Source: Clostridia bacterium (lineage in GTDB: Bacteria; Bacillota; Clostridia; Christensenellales; Borkfalkiaceae). From it: a DNA stretch of 64,000 nucleotides. The notes beneath the pieces are model-generated. The model ran no database searches, was not told the DNA's origin, and saw only the letters and a program-made list of their open reading frames with translations. Position 1 is the stretch's first letter. Every line of letters begins with the position of its first letter. This document shows positions 1 to 8,644 of this stretch, piece by piece. The translations under genes and the position numbers were made by a program. The stretch is taken from the NCBI GenBank assembly GCA_900770185.1, contig CAAGJM010000035.1, forward strand, positions 174,517 through 238,516, read 5' to 3'.

Positions 1-643
1 CGCTATTTTAGGTTTGGCAACGGGTTCTTCGCCCATCGGTTTATACAAATGTATGATTGAAGATTATGAAAAGGGCAACGTTTCGTACAAAAAAGTTCAC
101 TCCGTAAACCTTGACGAATATATCGGTCAGGGCGTAGGCGACGAACAAAGTTACGTTGAATTTATGCGCAATAATCTTTTCAACCATATCGACATAGATA
201 TTAAAAACACCGACCTTCCCAGCGGGAAAGCCGCCGATATGCAAAAAGAATGTGACCGTTATAACAAAAAGCTTGACGGCTTATCGCAAGATATACAGGT
301 TCTCGGCATCGGCTCGAACGGACACATCGGCTTTAACGAACCCAACACTCCGTTCGGCTCGGAAACGCACGTCGTTGACCTTACCGCAAACACAATTAAA
401 GATAACGCAAGGTTTTTTAAGTCGATTGACGAAGTTCCCACGCAAGCTATTTCTATGGGTATAAAGAACGTTATGCACGCTAAAAAGATTTTGCTCGTTG
501 CAAGCGGCGCAAACAAAGCCGACGCTATTAAAGCGACCGTAGAAGGCCCCGTAACCGAAAAGGTTCCCGCGTCCGTTCTTCAACTTCACCCCGACTGCTA
601 TATCGTCGTAGACGAAGCCGCCGCGTCCAAACTCGGCAAATAA
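1..643 (+). CDS. nagB: Glucosamine-6-phosphate deaminase, 5' end cut by window
   Basis: Converts glucosamine-6-phosphate to fructose-6-phosphate and ammonia, the last step of amino-sugar catabolism, in the cytoplasm. The frame is open to the window start, so the N-terminus is missing. The visible part begins at the sugar-phosphate loop AILGLATGSSPIGLY, followed by NLDEY and the family signature GIGSNGHIGFNEP, whose His and Glu are part of the active site. It ends at a TAA at 641-643 and is followed at once by an intrinsic terminator, so it is the last gene of its transcript. About 213 codons are visible of a usual 240-260. The identification is secure; the upstream context lies outside the window. 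Confidence 0.95.
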   Translation, partial: AILGLATGSSPIGLYKCMIEDYEKGNVSYKKVHSVNLDEYIGQGVGDEQSYVEFMRNNLFNHIDIDIKNTDLPSGKAADMQKECDRYNKKLDGLSQDIQVLGIGSNGHIGFNEPNTPFGSETHVVDLTANTIKDNARFFKSIDEVPTQAISMGIKNVMHAKKILLVASGANKADAIKATVEGPVTEKVPASVLQLHPDCYIVVDEAAASKLGK

Positions 644-676
644 TAAGCGTTATAAGTTTCAGCGACAAATATTTTT

Positions 677-706
677 AAAACCCCCTTGCTTTATGCAAGG
701 GGGTTT
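677..706 (+). terminator. Intrinsic terminator after nagB
   Basis: A 13-bp perfect stem (AAAACCCCCTTGC with its complement) around a TTTAT loop, followed by a T-rich stretch. It lies 33 bp after the nagB stop and also faces the end of the convergent gpsA, so it may work in both directions. Confidence 0.9.
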
Positions 707-781
707 TGCCGTCTTTCTTATAAATATTAACTTTTAAATATTAACTTTTGCGGGGGCGATAAAACCCGCCGCATAAAACTT

Positions 782-1750
782 TTAATAAAGCGTAAATTCT
801 TCGCGCGTGCTACGAGCGAAAAGTTTATCGAACACCGCTTTCGGGTCGGCATTTTCATAAACTATAGAATAAACGGCGTTTACGATAGGCAATTCTTCCC
901 CGTACTTTTCACCTAAAATTTTAAGGGCTTTTGCGGTTGAAACGCCTTCCGCGCTCTTTAAATACTTTTCTTTTTTAATGAACGCCATGCCGAAAGTGCG
1001 GTTGTGCGAATGTTCGGAGAAAAGCGTCGTTTCATAATCGCCCAAATGGCATAAGCCGTACGCCGTGAGTTCCTTTCCGCCCATTTTCTTTATAAGGCGG
1101 GAAATTTCACGCGCGCCGCGCGCCATAAGCGCGCCCTTTAAAGTGGTGTTGCCGCTTCCGTCAAGCATACCTGCGGCAATGCCCATAACGTTTTTTGCCG
1201 CCGCGCCCACTTCGTTGCCGAGCAAATCGTCGCCGTAATAAAAGCGGATAAGGTTCGAGCGCAAGCCGTCGGCTATAAACCTTGTAAGTTCGCGGTTTTC
1301 GCTGTCGATAACCATTAAGTTGGGTTTGCCCTTTAAAAACTCTTCTATATGACCGGGGCCTACCCAAATTGCAAGGTTTTGCCCGTCGACGCCGCACTCT
1401 TTCGCAATTTCGGAAAGCCTTTTACCCGTCGCTTCTTCAAGCCCTTTCATACATAAAACGACTTTTTTGCCTTTAAGCCCCTCGTTCATCGCGCGACTTA
1501 AAAGCTCGCGAAGCGATTGACTTAAAACGGATATAACTACGAGTTCCGCCCCGCTTAACGCAGATTTTAAATCGCTTGTTAAAACGACGTTTTTATTGAG
1601 GGTAACGTAATCGTTCTTACCCGTTTCCTTTAAAACGCGGTAAGATTTACCGTCTTCACGCCCCCATTCGGTCACTTCATGACCGTTTTTCGATAAATAC
1701 CAGGTTATAAAACTGCCCCATCTGCCGCAGCCCAAAACAGTTATTTTCAT
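782..1750 (-). CDS. gpsA: Glycerol-3-phosphate dehydrogenase [NAD(P)+]
   Basis: Reduces dihydroxyacetone phosphate to sn-glycerol-3-phosphate, the backbone that PlsY acylates. The 322-residue protein starts with a Rossmann loop (VLGCGRWGS, residues 5-13). It carries the substrate-domain signature AAAKNVMGIAAG, with the catalytic Lys, then NTTLKGALMARG, typical of GpsA. The length is close to the usual 330-340. The ATG at 1750 is preceded by AAGGTGG at good spacing. The start of the DMT-type permease gene lies upstream on the same strand, about 40 bp away, so the two may be co-transcribed. Its acyl-transfer partners plsY and plsX are in the same window, 22-30 kb away. Confidence 0.92.
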   Translation of the reverse strand: MKITVLGCGRWGSFITWYLSKNGHEVTEWGREDGKSYRVLKETGKNDYVTLNKNVVLTSDLKSALSGAELVVISVLSQSLRELLSRAMNEGLKGKKVVLCMKGLEEATGKRLSEIAKECGVDGQNLAIWVGPGHIEEFLKGKPNLMVIDSENRELTRFIADGLRSNLIRFYYGDDLLGNEVGAAAKNVMGIAAGMLDGSGNTTLKGALMARGAREISRLIKKMGGKELTAYGLCHLGDYETTLFSEHSHNRTFGMAFIKKEKYLKSAEGVSTAKALKILGEKYGEELPIVNAVYSIVYENADPKAVFDKLFARSTREEFTLY

Positions 1751-1790
1751 TTAACCACCTTTTATTTAGCTTAAATGTTAAAAAGACAAA

Positions 1791-2786
1791 TTATATCGCG
1801 CTGAATATACCGAGAAGTATTATACCCGCAATGGTCGCGCCTATCGCCACGTAATGAAGCACGCTCAACTTTTCCTTTACGAATATCCTGCTCCACAAAA
1901 CCGACAACACGCAGTACGCCGATATCATCGGAAGCCCCGCGTCGAAATCGGAAAACATAACCGCCATATAAAATATTTGCCCGACCGTTTCGCACGCGCC
2001 GCCGATTAACAGATATTTATTGAAAGCAAATTCGTTTTTCCCCTCACCGTTTTCGACAACGAAAAAGCTTTGCTTCTTTATAAATTTAACGTAAACGTAA
2101 GCGAAAATCGCGAAGCAAAGCGACGTAAACTCGAACGCGGTGTTAGACGCGTATTCGGACAAATCGAACAGGTTCTTTTCGGCTATGAACTGATCGCCGA
2201 CCGTTCCGAGCGCATCAACTATTAAATAAATAATAGGAATCAAAATCGCAATAAAACTTTTGGTGTACTTAAATTGCGACTTTTCCTGCCGTAAAAGCCT
2301 TGCTTCGTCGTTCTGGAAATATTCGACTATTCCTAAGCCGATTATGCCGAGAGAGATTAACACGACGCCGACTATAGTCGGCGCGTCTAAACTCGCCCAA
2401 CCTAAAATGACGCATATAACGAGTGCTAAACTCCCGGACGAGTTACATATAGGACTGGACACGGAAAGTTCAATATATCTAAGCCCCGCATACCCTACGA
2501 CCATTGCCGACAAGTAAATTGCCGCAACGGGCGCGTAATGCAAAAAGTCGATAGGTTTAAAGTCGGTATAAAACAAACTCAAAACAATGTCGGGTGCGGT
2601 TTCGGGGTCGATAAACAGACCGCCGATTATAGTTATGACGGCGTGAAGCCCCATAACTACGCCCACCATAAAGATAACTTTCCAATGGCTGTATTTATCG
2701 TTCTGAACGGTGCCGAGTTTTGAAAACAAGTCGGACCCGCTCCAGGCTACAAGCGCAAAAAGCGCGAAAATAAAATATTTAAACAT
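1791..2786 (-). CDS. EamA/DMT-family permease-like membrane protein
   Basis: A 331-residue protein made almost entirely of hydrophobic segments, about ten by eye, arranged as two similar halves. This is the pattern of drug/metabolite transporters with two EamA repeats. The first segment starts at the N-terminus (FKYFIFALFALVAWSGSD), and the second half ends with a long hydrophobic helix (YVAIGATIAGIILLGIF). A central loop of about 40 polar residues separates the halves. The substrate cannot be told. It sits between gpsA and a PLP enzyme on the same strand. No clear Shine-Dalgarno sequence precedes the ATG at 2786. The family call is good and the specificity unknown. Confidence 0.8.
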   Translation of the reverse strand: MFKYFIFALFALVAWSGSDLFSKLGTVQNDKYSHWKVIFMVGVVMGLHAVITIIGGLFIDPETAPDIVLSLFYTDFKPIDFLHYAPVAAIYLSAMVVGYAGLRYIELSVSSPICNSSGSLALVICVILGWASLDAPTIVGVVLISLGIIGLGIVEYFQNDEARLLRQEKSQFKYTKSFIAILIPIIYLIVDALGTVGDQFIAEKNLFDLSEYASNTAFEFTSLCFAIFAYVYVKFIKKQSFFVVENGEGKNEFAFNKYLLIGGACETVGQIFYMAVMFSDFDAGLPMISAYCVLSVLWSRIFVKEKLSVLHYVAIGATIAGIILLGIFSAI

Positions 2787-2864
2787 TTGTAAAAATAGGT
2801 AAAACCAATAAGTTTTTTTAAAATAAAATAATTCTAAAATTTTAGTATTATAAGTGTATTTTTG

Positions 2865-4160
2865 TTAATTTTTCAATTCAATTAAACCGTCTTGCTTCAT
2901 CTCTTCCAAAGCGCGCAAAATACCGAGTTTTGCGTGGTAAAAAGTAAGCCCGCCCTGAAAGTAAACGGCGTAAGGTTCGCGTATCGGCCCGTCCGCCGAA
3001 AGCTCTATCGACGAGCCTTGAACAAACGCACCCGCCGCCATGATAACTTTGCTTTCATATCCCGGCATATCGCCCGGAACGGGGGTGACGTAACTATCGA
3101 CGGGCGCCGCCGATTGTATGCCTTTGCAGAACGCGACCATTGCCTTTTCGCTTTTAAGTTCGACGGCCTGAATGATATCGTATCTTTCGTCCGACCCTTT
3201 CGGAACGGTTTTATAACCGAATTTTTCAAAGCAGTTTGCGGCGAAAATCGCGCCTTTAAGCGCACCCGCGGTAACGGTGGGGGCTAAAAACAAGCCTTGA
3301 TAAAAGCGCGGCAAAACGCCTATCGTCGCGCCGACCTCTTGCCCGAGCCCCGGAGCGGAAAGCCTGTATGCGCACCTGTCGACCAAATCTTTACGCCCTG
3401 CAATATAGCCGCCGACGGGCGCTAAGCCGCCGCCGGGGTTTTTAATGAGCGAGCCGACGGTCATATCCGCGCCGACGTCGCTCGGCTCTATCGTTTCGAC
3501 GAATTCGCCGTAGCAGTTATCGACCATAACGATAACGTCGGACTTAACGCTTTTAACGAACTTAATCGCCTCGCCGATTTGTTCGACCGAAAAAGTCGGG
3601 CGGGTTTTGTAACCTTTCGAGCGCTGAATTTCGATTAGCTTCGTCTTGGCGTTTATCGCCTTTTTAATATTTTCAAGGTCAAACTCGCCGTTTGCGTTAA
3701 GTTCGACTTCGCTATAAGTTACGCCGTATTCTTTAAGCGAGCAAGCGGCGTCGCGTATGCCGATAACTTCTTCGAGTGTGTCGTACGGTCTGCCGTTTAT
3801 GGAAAGCATTTCGTCGCCGGGGAGAAGATTCGCCGAAAGCGCAATCGCAAGCGCGTGCGTGCCGCAAGTTATCTGCGGGCGAACAAGAGCCGCTTCGGTG
3901 TGAAAAACGTCGGCGTAAACACGCTCTAATTTATCCCTGCCGATATCGTCGTACCCGTACCCTGTGGACGACTGCATACAAGCCGCGTCAACCCTGTTTT
4001 TTTGCATTGCAAGCAAAACTTTATTCTGGTTATACTCGGCGATTTTATCTATCGCGTTAAAACGCGGCTCTAAATCTTTCAAAACCGCTTCGCCGAGAGC
4101 GTAAACCTCTTCGCTAACGTTTAAATTTTTATATATGTTTCTTAACCGTAAGTCTTTCAT
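2865..4160 (-). CDS. Methionine gamma-lyase family PLP enzyme (YnbB / 'aluminum resistance' family)
   Basis: A cytoplasmic fold-type I PLP enzyme of the Cys/Met-metabolism superfamily. The YnbB-like branch is annotated as methionine gamma-lyase family or aluminum-resistance protein; the exact substrate is not established by sequence. Visible landmarks are the QSSTGYGYDD cofactor-loop region, the VDNCYGEF strand with the Asp that contacts PLP nitrogen, and GSLIKNPGGGLAPVGGYIAG with the presumed Schiff-base Lys. I use the ATG at 4160 (MKDLRLRN). An upstream in-frame TTG at 4172 is possible but has no better ribosome site. Length is 431 residues, usual for the family. Nearby genes are unrelated, so context does not define a role. 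Confidence 0.85.
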   Translation of the reverse strand: MKDLRLRNIYKNLNVSEEVYALGEAVLKDLEPRFNAIDKIAEYNQNKVLLAMQKNRVDAACMQSSTGYGYDDIGRDKLERVYADVFHTEAALVRPQITCGTHALAIALSANLLPGDEMLSINGRPYDTLEEVIGIRDAACSLKEYGVTYSEVELNANGEFDLENIKKAINAKTKLIEIQRSKGYKTRPTFSVEQIGEAIKFVKSVKSDVIVMVDNCYGEFVETIEPSDVGADMTVGSLIKNPGGGLAPVGGYIAGRKDLVDRCAYRLSAPGLGQEVGATIGVLPRFYQGLFLAPTVTAGALKGAIFAANCFEKFGYKTVPKGSDERYDIIQAVELKSEKAMVAFCKGIQSAAPVDSYVTPVPGDMPGYESKVIMAAGAFVQGSSIELSADGPIREPYAVYFQGGLTFYHAKLGILRALEEMKQDGLIELKN

Positions 4161-4280
4161 ACCCTGAGCCAAACTTTATTAATTACGTTTATTGTCGGCA
4201 AAACGCCGCAATTTACCTATACAGTATACAAAAATCCACCGCGTTAGTCAAGGCTATGCAACAAGTAAAACGGACACAAA

Positions 4281-4309
4281 AAAATAAAGCCCCGTTCAGG
4301 CTTTATTTT
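4281..4309 (-). terminator. Terminator downstream of spoVM
   Basis: An 11-bp stem AAAATAAAGCC with its complement around CCGTTCA, flanked by A and T runs on both sides, so it can act in either direction. It is the likely end of the transcript that runs from the yicC side through rpe and spoVM. Confidence 0.8.
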
Positions 4310-4337
4310 TTATCGCTTCGCCGCTCGCTTTTATAGC

Positions 4338-4373
4338 CGCCGATTTTAATTGTCGCCGATTTTAATTGTCGCC
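4338..4373. repeat. 16-bp direct repeat over the spoVM stop region
   Basis: The unit GCCGATTTTAATTGTC occurs twice in a row and begins a third time. It covers the last codons and stop of the 27-codon gene. The short duplication leaves the reading frame of the gene intact. Confidence 0.7.
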
Positions 4374-4445
4374 GAACTTTCTTTTAAACACGGCTTTCAA
4401 CACCGCGCGGATAACAAGCGGGGGCTTAAAACAAAAAATTTTCAT
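4362..4445 (-). CDS. spoVM: Stage V sporulation protein M (27-residue amphipathic peptide)
   Basis: SpoVM is a tiny amphipathic helix that marks the convex forespore membrane and anchors the spore coat ATPase SpoIVA. The frame starts MKIFCFKPP and ends KRKFGDN. Aligned without gaps to the 26-residue Bacillus subtilis protein (from memory, MKFYTIKLP...), it shares M1, K2, K7, P9, a basic residue at 17 and A18; P9 and the basic residue are known to matter. A strong AAGGAG lies 7-8 bp before the ATG. Position supports the call: spoVM follows rpe in B. subtilis (there with thiN between), and here it is the next gene after rpe on the same strand. It is too short for usual gene finders. Confidence 0.85.
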   Translation of the reverse strand: MKIFCFKPPLVIRAVLKAVFKRKFGDN

Positions 4446-4461
4446 ACGCCGACTCCTTTTA

Positions 4462-4520
4462 CCGAACGAAGGCTGCCACCTAGAACCTTAAAGAGTTTAA
4501 GCGGCTTAATTACCGTTCGG
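4462..4520 (-). promoter_or_regulatory. Possible leader structure before spoVM
   Basis: The 7-bp arms CCGAACG and CGTTCGG enclose about 45 bp just upstream of the spoVM ribosome site. It may be a leader hairpin or only a chance pairing. I see no known riboswitch or T-box signature in it. Confidence 0.3.
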
Positions 4521-4669
4521 CTAACACATTATATGTTTGGTTTTGCGAATTATGCTATTTTTTGTCGAATTGTCATTCGTTATCATGCCCGCGCCGCTAC
4601 GCAACCCGAAACCGAGGCTAAACGTAGCCGTGCGCCGCTTTCGATTTATAGCAGCCGCACTCTAAAAGC

Positions 4670-5320
4670 CTACGCGTTTTTTAAAAATGCGATTGCCTTT
4701 TTTCTATCTTCCGCCTTAAACACGTACGAGCCCGCAACCAACACGTCTACCCCCGCACTTACCGCCTCGGCGGCGGTTTTTTCATTTATTCCGCCGTCGA
4801 TTTCAATTTCTATATCGCGGTTTTCCGCTTTAATCATCTCTTTAACAGCTTTAACCTTATCCAAACTCGACTCTATAAACGCCTGACCGCCAAACCCCGG
4901 CTCAACGCTCATAATAAGCACCATATCGACGTAAGGTATAAGCGGTTTTAACAAGTTTACGTCCGTTTTCGGTTTTATGGAAACAGCGCTTTTAACTCCG
5001 CGCGCACGAATTTCTTTGACAACTTCTATAATAGGCTTTTTAACCGCTTCGAGATGCACCGTAATTATATCCGCGCCGCTTTCTATAAACCTGTCGACGT
5101 ACGTTTCCGGCTCATCGATCATAAGGTGAACGTCGAAAACCGCCGAGGTAAGTTTACGAAGATCTTTTATCATTTTAAAGCCGAACGTTATATTGTCTAC
5201 GAATTTACCGTCCATAACGTCAAGGTGAATATAATCCGCCCCCGCTTCAACGATATTTTCAACTTCTTCGCCCATTTTAGAAAAATCTGCCGATAAAATC
5301 GACGGCGCAACTTTTGCCAT
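4670..5320 (-). CDS. rpe: Ribulose-phosphate 3-epimerase
   Basis: Interconverts ribulose-5-phosphate and xylulose-5-phosphate in the pentose phosphate pathway. The 216-residue TIM-barrel protein has the metal-site motif HLDVMDG (residues 32-38), DVHLMI, the phosphate-side MSVEPGFGGQAF and the late IEIDGGI strand with the catalytic Asp. Length is normal. The ATG at 5320 follows AAAGGAGTAAAT. It lies directly after rlmN, about 60 bp away. In B. subtilis prpC, prkC and rsgA stand between these two genes; here they are absent. Confidence 0.97.
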   Translation of the reverse strand: MAKVAPSILSADFSKMGEEVENIVEAGADYIHLDVMDGKFVDNITFGFKMIKDLRKLTSAVFDVHLMIDEPETYVDRFIESGADIITVHLEAVKKPIIEVVKEIRARGVKSAVSIKPKTDVNLLKPLIPYVDMVLIMSVEPGFGGQAFIESSLDKVKAVKEMIKAENRDIEIEIDGGINEKTAAEAVSAGVDVLVAGSYVFKAEDRKKAIAFLKNA

Positions 5321-5381
5321 ATTTACTCCTTTAATTTTTACTTCGCTTTAAACGCCCGCTTTAATTTTCAGCGTAAACGCG

Positions 5382-6422
5382 TTAATCGTCGCTTTTAATA
5401 TAATCGCGGCGGAGTTGTCCGCACGCACCGTCTATATCCGCGCCGTTAAGCCTTCTGACCGTTGCGGACAAACCGTTTTTGGTTAAGTAATCGCAAAAAG
5501 CGTAGGCGCGCTTATCGCTTATGCCTTTTAAATTCTTTTCTTTAACTTCGTTCAACCTTATAAGGTTTACGTGACACGGGCGGTGACGCAAAATTTTGAT
5601 TAAATCGTCGGCGGAAGAAAAATCGTCGTTCACGCCCGAAATTAAGGAATATTCAAAAATGTATCTTCTGCCCGTTTTATTAAAGTAATAGTCAAGCGCG
5701 GCTAAAATATCCGATATTTTATAGGCTTTTGCAACGGGCATTATGGTTTTGCGCTTTTCGTCGGTCGCGGCGTGAAGAGAAACGGTCATATTTACAGGCA
5801 AATTTTCGTCCGCAAATTTTATGATTTTGTCCGATAGCCCGCAAGTCGATAAACTGACGTTCCTTAAACTTACGTTCAAGCCGTTTTTATCGCTTAAAAG
5901 GCGCAAAAATTTAACTGTTTCGTCGTAATTATCGAGCGGCTCTCCGCTACCCATCAAAACTAAATTGGTAACTTTGCGCTTTAAAATATTGCCGCCGTTT
6001 AATCTGTTGACCGCGGCGACCGTAGAAAGCATTTCGCCCGCGGTTAAGTTGCGGACAAGCCCGCCTATCCCCGAAGCGCAAAAGGCGCAACCCATTCTGC
6101 ACCCGACCTGCGTCGATAAACATTCGGTATTACCGTAGTCGTTTTTCATATAAACGCCCTCGACGATATTGCCGTCGCTAAGCTTAAACAGATATTTTTC
6201 GGTACCGTCTTTCGACACGAGCCGTTTTATGATTTCAACGGGTTCGTCAACGAAATTTTCGAGCAGTTTTTCGCGGAAAGTTTTACTTAGTTCCGTCATT
6301 TCGCTTATTTTTTGACCGTTACTTACAGCGCGGAAAATCTGCCCTGCGCGGTAAGGCTTTTCGCCGTACTTATCAACAAGCGTTTTTAATTCGTCAACGG
6401 ATAAATCGCTTAAAATTCTCAC
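5382..6422 (-). CDS. rlmN: 23S rRNA (adenine2503-C2) / tRNA (A37) methyltransferase
   Basis: A radical-SAM enzyme that methylates C2 of A2503 in 23S rRNA and of A37 in some tRNAs. In the 346-residue protein the cluster motif is C108-x3-C112-x2-C115 within GCRMGCAFCASG, preceded by YGNTECLSTQVG. A C-terminal Cys in GACGQLR is the expected second methylation cysteine. The start is GTG at 6422, overlapping the rsmB stop as GTGA, with AAAGGTGA upstream; this points to translational coupling. Order rsmB-rlmN matches the B. subtilis cluster. Confidence 0.96.
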   Translation of the reverse strand: MRILSDLSVDELKTLVDKYGEKPYRAGQIFRAVSNGQKISEMTELSKTFREKLLENFVDEPVEIIKRLVSKDGTEKYLFKLSDGNIVEGVYMKNDYGNTECLSTQVGCRMGCAFCASGIGGLVRNLTAGEMLSTVAAVNRLNGGNILKRKVTNLVLMGSGEPLDNYDETVKFLRLLSDKNGLNVSLRNVSLSTCGLSDKIIKFADENLPVNMTVSLHAATDEKRKTIMPVAKAYKISDILAALDYYFNKTGRRYIFEYSLISGVNDDFSSADDLIKILRHRPCHVNLIRLNEVKEKNLKGISDKRAYAFCDYLTKNGLSATVRRLNGADIDGACGQLRRDYIKSDD

Positions 6423-7675
6423 TGTTCACCTTTCGTTTTTTTGAGTTTGCAAAAATAAAACCCTGCGTTTAACGATAAATGCGGCAAAAACTGCATGCCG
6501 TACGCGGTTTTGATATGCCTTAAAGGACTATCGCAAGTTTCGACGGCGAAATCGGGGTTTTTACGCAAAAAATCTTTTATGATATCGTCGTTTTCGCTTT
6601 TAAACACCGAGCAAGTCGAATAACACAGATACCCGCCCGTTTTTACGTAATTTTTCACCGTACTAAGTATTTTTGCCTGCGTTTTATTGAGTTCAAAAAT
6701 ATTTTCTTCCGTGCGGTGAAGCTTAATATCCGGGTTATCTTTAACGACGCCGTAGCCGCTGCACGGAACGTCCGCCAAAACGCAGTCGAACGAATTTACA
6801 AAGTCGGGATTTATAACCGTCCCGTCGCCCAAAACGGCGGAAACGTTATACTTTTTCATACGGCTTGCGTAAGATTTTATGAGTTCTACGCGGTGCGGGT
6901 AAATCTCTTCCGCCACGACGGAATTAAATTTGTCGGCAAGATACACCGCCTTGCCACCCGGGGCGGAACATGCGTCCAAAAGCCTGTCGCCGCTGCCGAC
7001 CGCTTCGGATATAGCGACGCTGCCTATCGACTGAAAGGTATATAAACCTTCGTAAAACCCGTCGTTTAACTTAAAATTTTTAACCCGATAAAGGTTAGTG
7101 AACGGCGTTTTGTCGTAAGTTTTGTTTATGATTTTTAAATATTCTTCGCCGTCTACGTCTAAGTTAAAGCGGACGAAAGTAAACTCTTCGTCGGCGGACA
7201 TTATTTTTTCGGCGGTTTCGACCCCGTAGTCCGAAATAAGTTTTTTGACCGCAAATTCGGGATACGAGTATTTAAGCGAAAGCCCCGTCACGCCGTCCTC
7301 GGGAATACTTACGGGCGATTTTAGGTATTTGCGCAAAATCGCGTTCACAAAACCGCTCACCCCGCCTTTGCCGAGTTTTTTAACGAGTTCTACGCACGCG
7401 TTAGTAACCGCGTACGGCGCGGTTTTTAAGTAGATAATTTGATAAAGCGCGATTTTTAAAATTATGCGAACGGGAAGTTTAGGCGTTTTTTCGCACAGCG
7501 ATTTTATGATGAACGAAAGCGTAACGTCTTTATCCAAAACCCCGTAAGTTATTTTAGTTACCGCCGCGCGGTTCAACTCTTCGATTTGAGTATTGCTTAA
7601 AGCCTGTTTTATAAACGCGCCTTCGCCGTACACTTTATATAAGACGTTATATGAATCGTAAACGGTTATAAGCAT
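6419..7675 (-). CDS. rsmB: 16S rRNA (cytosine967-C5) methyltransferase
   Basis: Methylates C967 of 16S rRNA using S-adenosylmethionine. The 418-residue protein has an N-terminal all-helical NusB-like RNA-binding domain (about residues 1-130) and a C-terminal Rossmann methyltransferase domain. Visible motifs are CSAPGGKAVYLA for SAM binding, DVPCSGYGVV (motif IV Cys) and YSTCSVFKSEND (motif VI catalytic Cys). Six bases separate its start from the fmt stop, and its stop overlaps the rlmN start. Gene order fmt-rsmB-rlmN is the classical one. Confidence 0.95.
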   Translation of the reverse strand: MLITVYDSYNVLYKVYGEGAFIKQALSNTQIEELNRAAVTKITYGVLDKDVTLSFIIKSLCEKTPKLPVRIILKIALYQIIYLKTAPYAVTNACVELVKKLGKGGVSGFVNAILRKYLKSPVSIPEDGVTGLSLKYSYPEFAVKKLISDYGVETAEKIMSADEEFTFVRFNLDVDGEEYLKIINKTYDKTPFTNLYRVKNFKLNDGFYEGLYTFQSIGSVAISEAVGSGDRLLDACSAPGGKAVYLADKFNSVVAEEIYPHRVELIKSYASRMKKYNVSAVLGDGTVINPDFVNSFDCVLADVPCSGYGVVKDNPDIKLHRTEENIFELNKTQAKILSTVKNYVKTGGYLCYSTCSVFKSENDDIIKDFLRKNPDFAVETCDSPLRHIKTAYGMQFLPHLSLNAGFYFCKLKKTKGEQ

Positions 7676-7681
7676 AATTAA

Positions 7682-8644
7682 TTATTTATCAAGTGCGGCA
7701 AGTCCTGCACCCGTTAGTATATCGCCGACCTTAATTTTGTTGCCGACCAAAAAGTCATGCGCAGACATTCTTTTGCCGCCTTCAAGCTGAACTTCGGTTA
7801 GCTCTAACGCACCGTCGCCGCACGCGACGATAAGCCCGTTTTTAACGTCCGCAAACACAACTTCTCCGGGTGTTTTTCCCGCAGGCGTTATATCGCCGCG
7901 AACGCGCGCCGAGTAGATTTTAAGCATTTTGTCATGCAAAAAAGTATAAGCAACCGGCCACGGATTAAGTCCGCGCACAAGGTTATAAATCGAAATTGAA
8001 TTTTTTGAAAAATTTATTATTCCGTCTTCTTTTTTAAGCATTTTTACATGCGTCGCTTCCGCGTCGTTTTGTTTGACGAAGGTCGCCGTGCCGGCCTCAA
8101 TCTCGTCAAGAACTTTAACTATTAAATCCGCGCCGATTGCGGATAACCTGTCAAACAATTCGCCCGCGGTTTCGGCTTCGCCGATATCGGTTTTTTGCAC
8201 CGCGATAATATCGCCCGTATCGACGCCCGCCTCCGTCTTCATTATGGTAACGCCGGTAACTTTATCGCCGTTTATTATCGACCACTGAATAGGTGCTGCG
8301 CCGCGGTACTTCGGTAAAAGCGAGGCGTGCACGTTTATAACGCCGTGTTTCGGGATATCAAGAATTTCTTGCGATAAAATTTGCCCGTATGCGCAAGTGA
8401 CCATAACGTCGGGGTTTAACGCTTTTAAGTCTTCAACCCCTTCCTTTCGAATTTTTTCGTAACCGAGCGTTTTAAGCCCCAAACTTTCCGCCGCGACTTT
8501 AACCGCGCAAGGAGTGACGACCGCCTTTCTGCCGACGGGTCTATCGGGCTGGGTTACGACGGCTAAAACCTCGTGCTTGCTTGCCGCGATTTTTTTAAGC
8601 GGCAAAACGGCAAAATCGGGCGTGCCTAAAAATACAACTTTCAT
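7682..8644 (-). CDS. fmt: Methionyl-tRNA formyltransferase
   Basis: Formylates initiator Met-tRNA with 10-formyl-tetrahydrofolate. Motifs are FLGTPDFAV at the N-terminus, HASLLPKYRGAAPIQW with the catalytic Asn/His region, and GVTIMKTEAGVDTGDI, all diagnostic. I choose the ATG at 8644, giving 320 residues. It overlaps the TGA of def by one base (TGATG), as expected for coupled genes; an extra upstream TTG codon at 8647 is not needed. Its partner enzyme Def, which removes the formyl group, is immediately upstream. Confidence 0.97.
   Translation of the reverse strand: MKVVFLGTPDFAVLPLKKIAASKHEVLAVVTQPDRPVGRKAVVTPCAVKVAAESLGLKTLGYEKIRKEGVEDLKALNPDVMVTCAYGQILSQEILDIPKHGVINVHASLLPKYRGAAPIQWSIINGDKVTGVTIMKTEAGVDTGDIIAVQKTDIGEAETAGELFDRLSAIGADLIVKVLDEIEAGTATFVKQNDAEATHVKMLKKEDGIINFSKNSISIYNLVRGLNPWPVAYTFLHDKMLKIYSARVRGDITPAGKTPGEVVFADVKNGLIVACGDGALELTEVQLEGGKRMSAHDFLVGNKIKVGDILTGAGLAALDK

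Noticed and set aside
4446..4560. T-box or riboswitch before spoVM
   Set aside because: A GGTGG word and a hairpin are there, but the T-box core and specifier layout are missing.
4350..4886. 178-codon plus-strand frame over spoVM and the end of rpe
   Set aside because: Antisense to rpe and spoVM, with no conserved motif.
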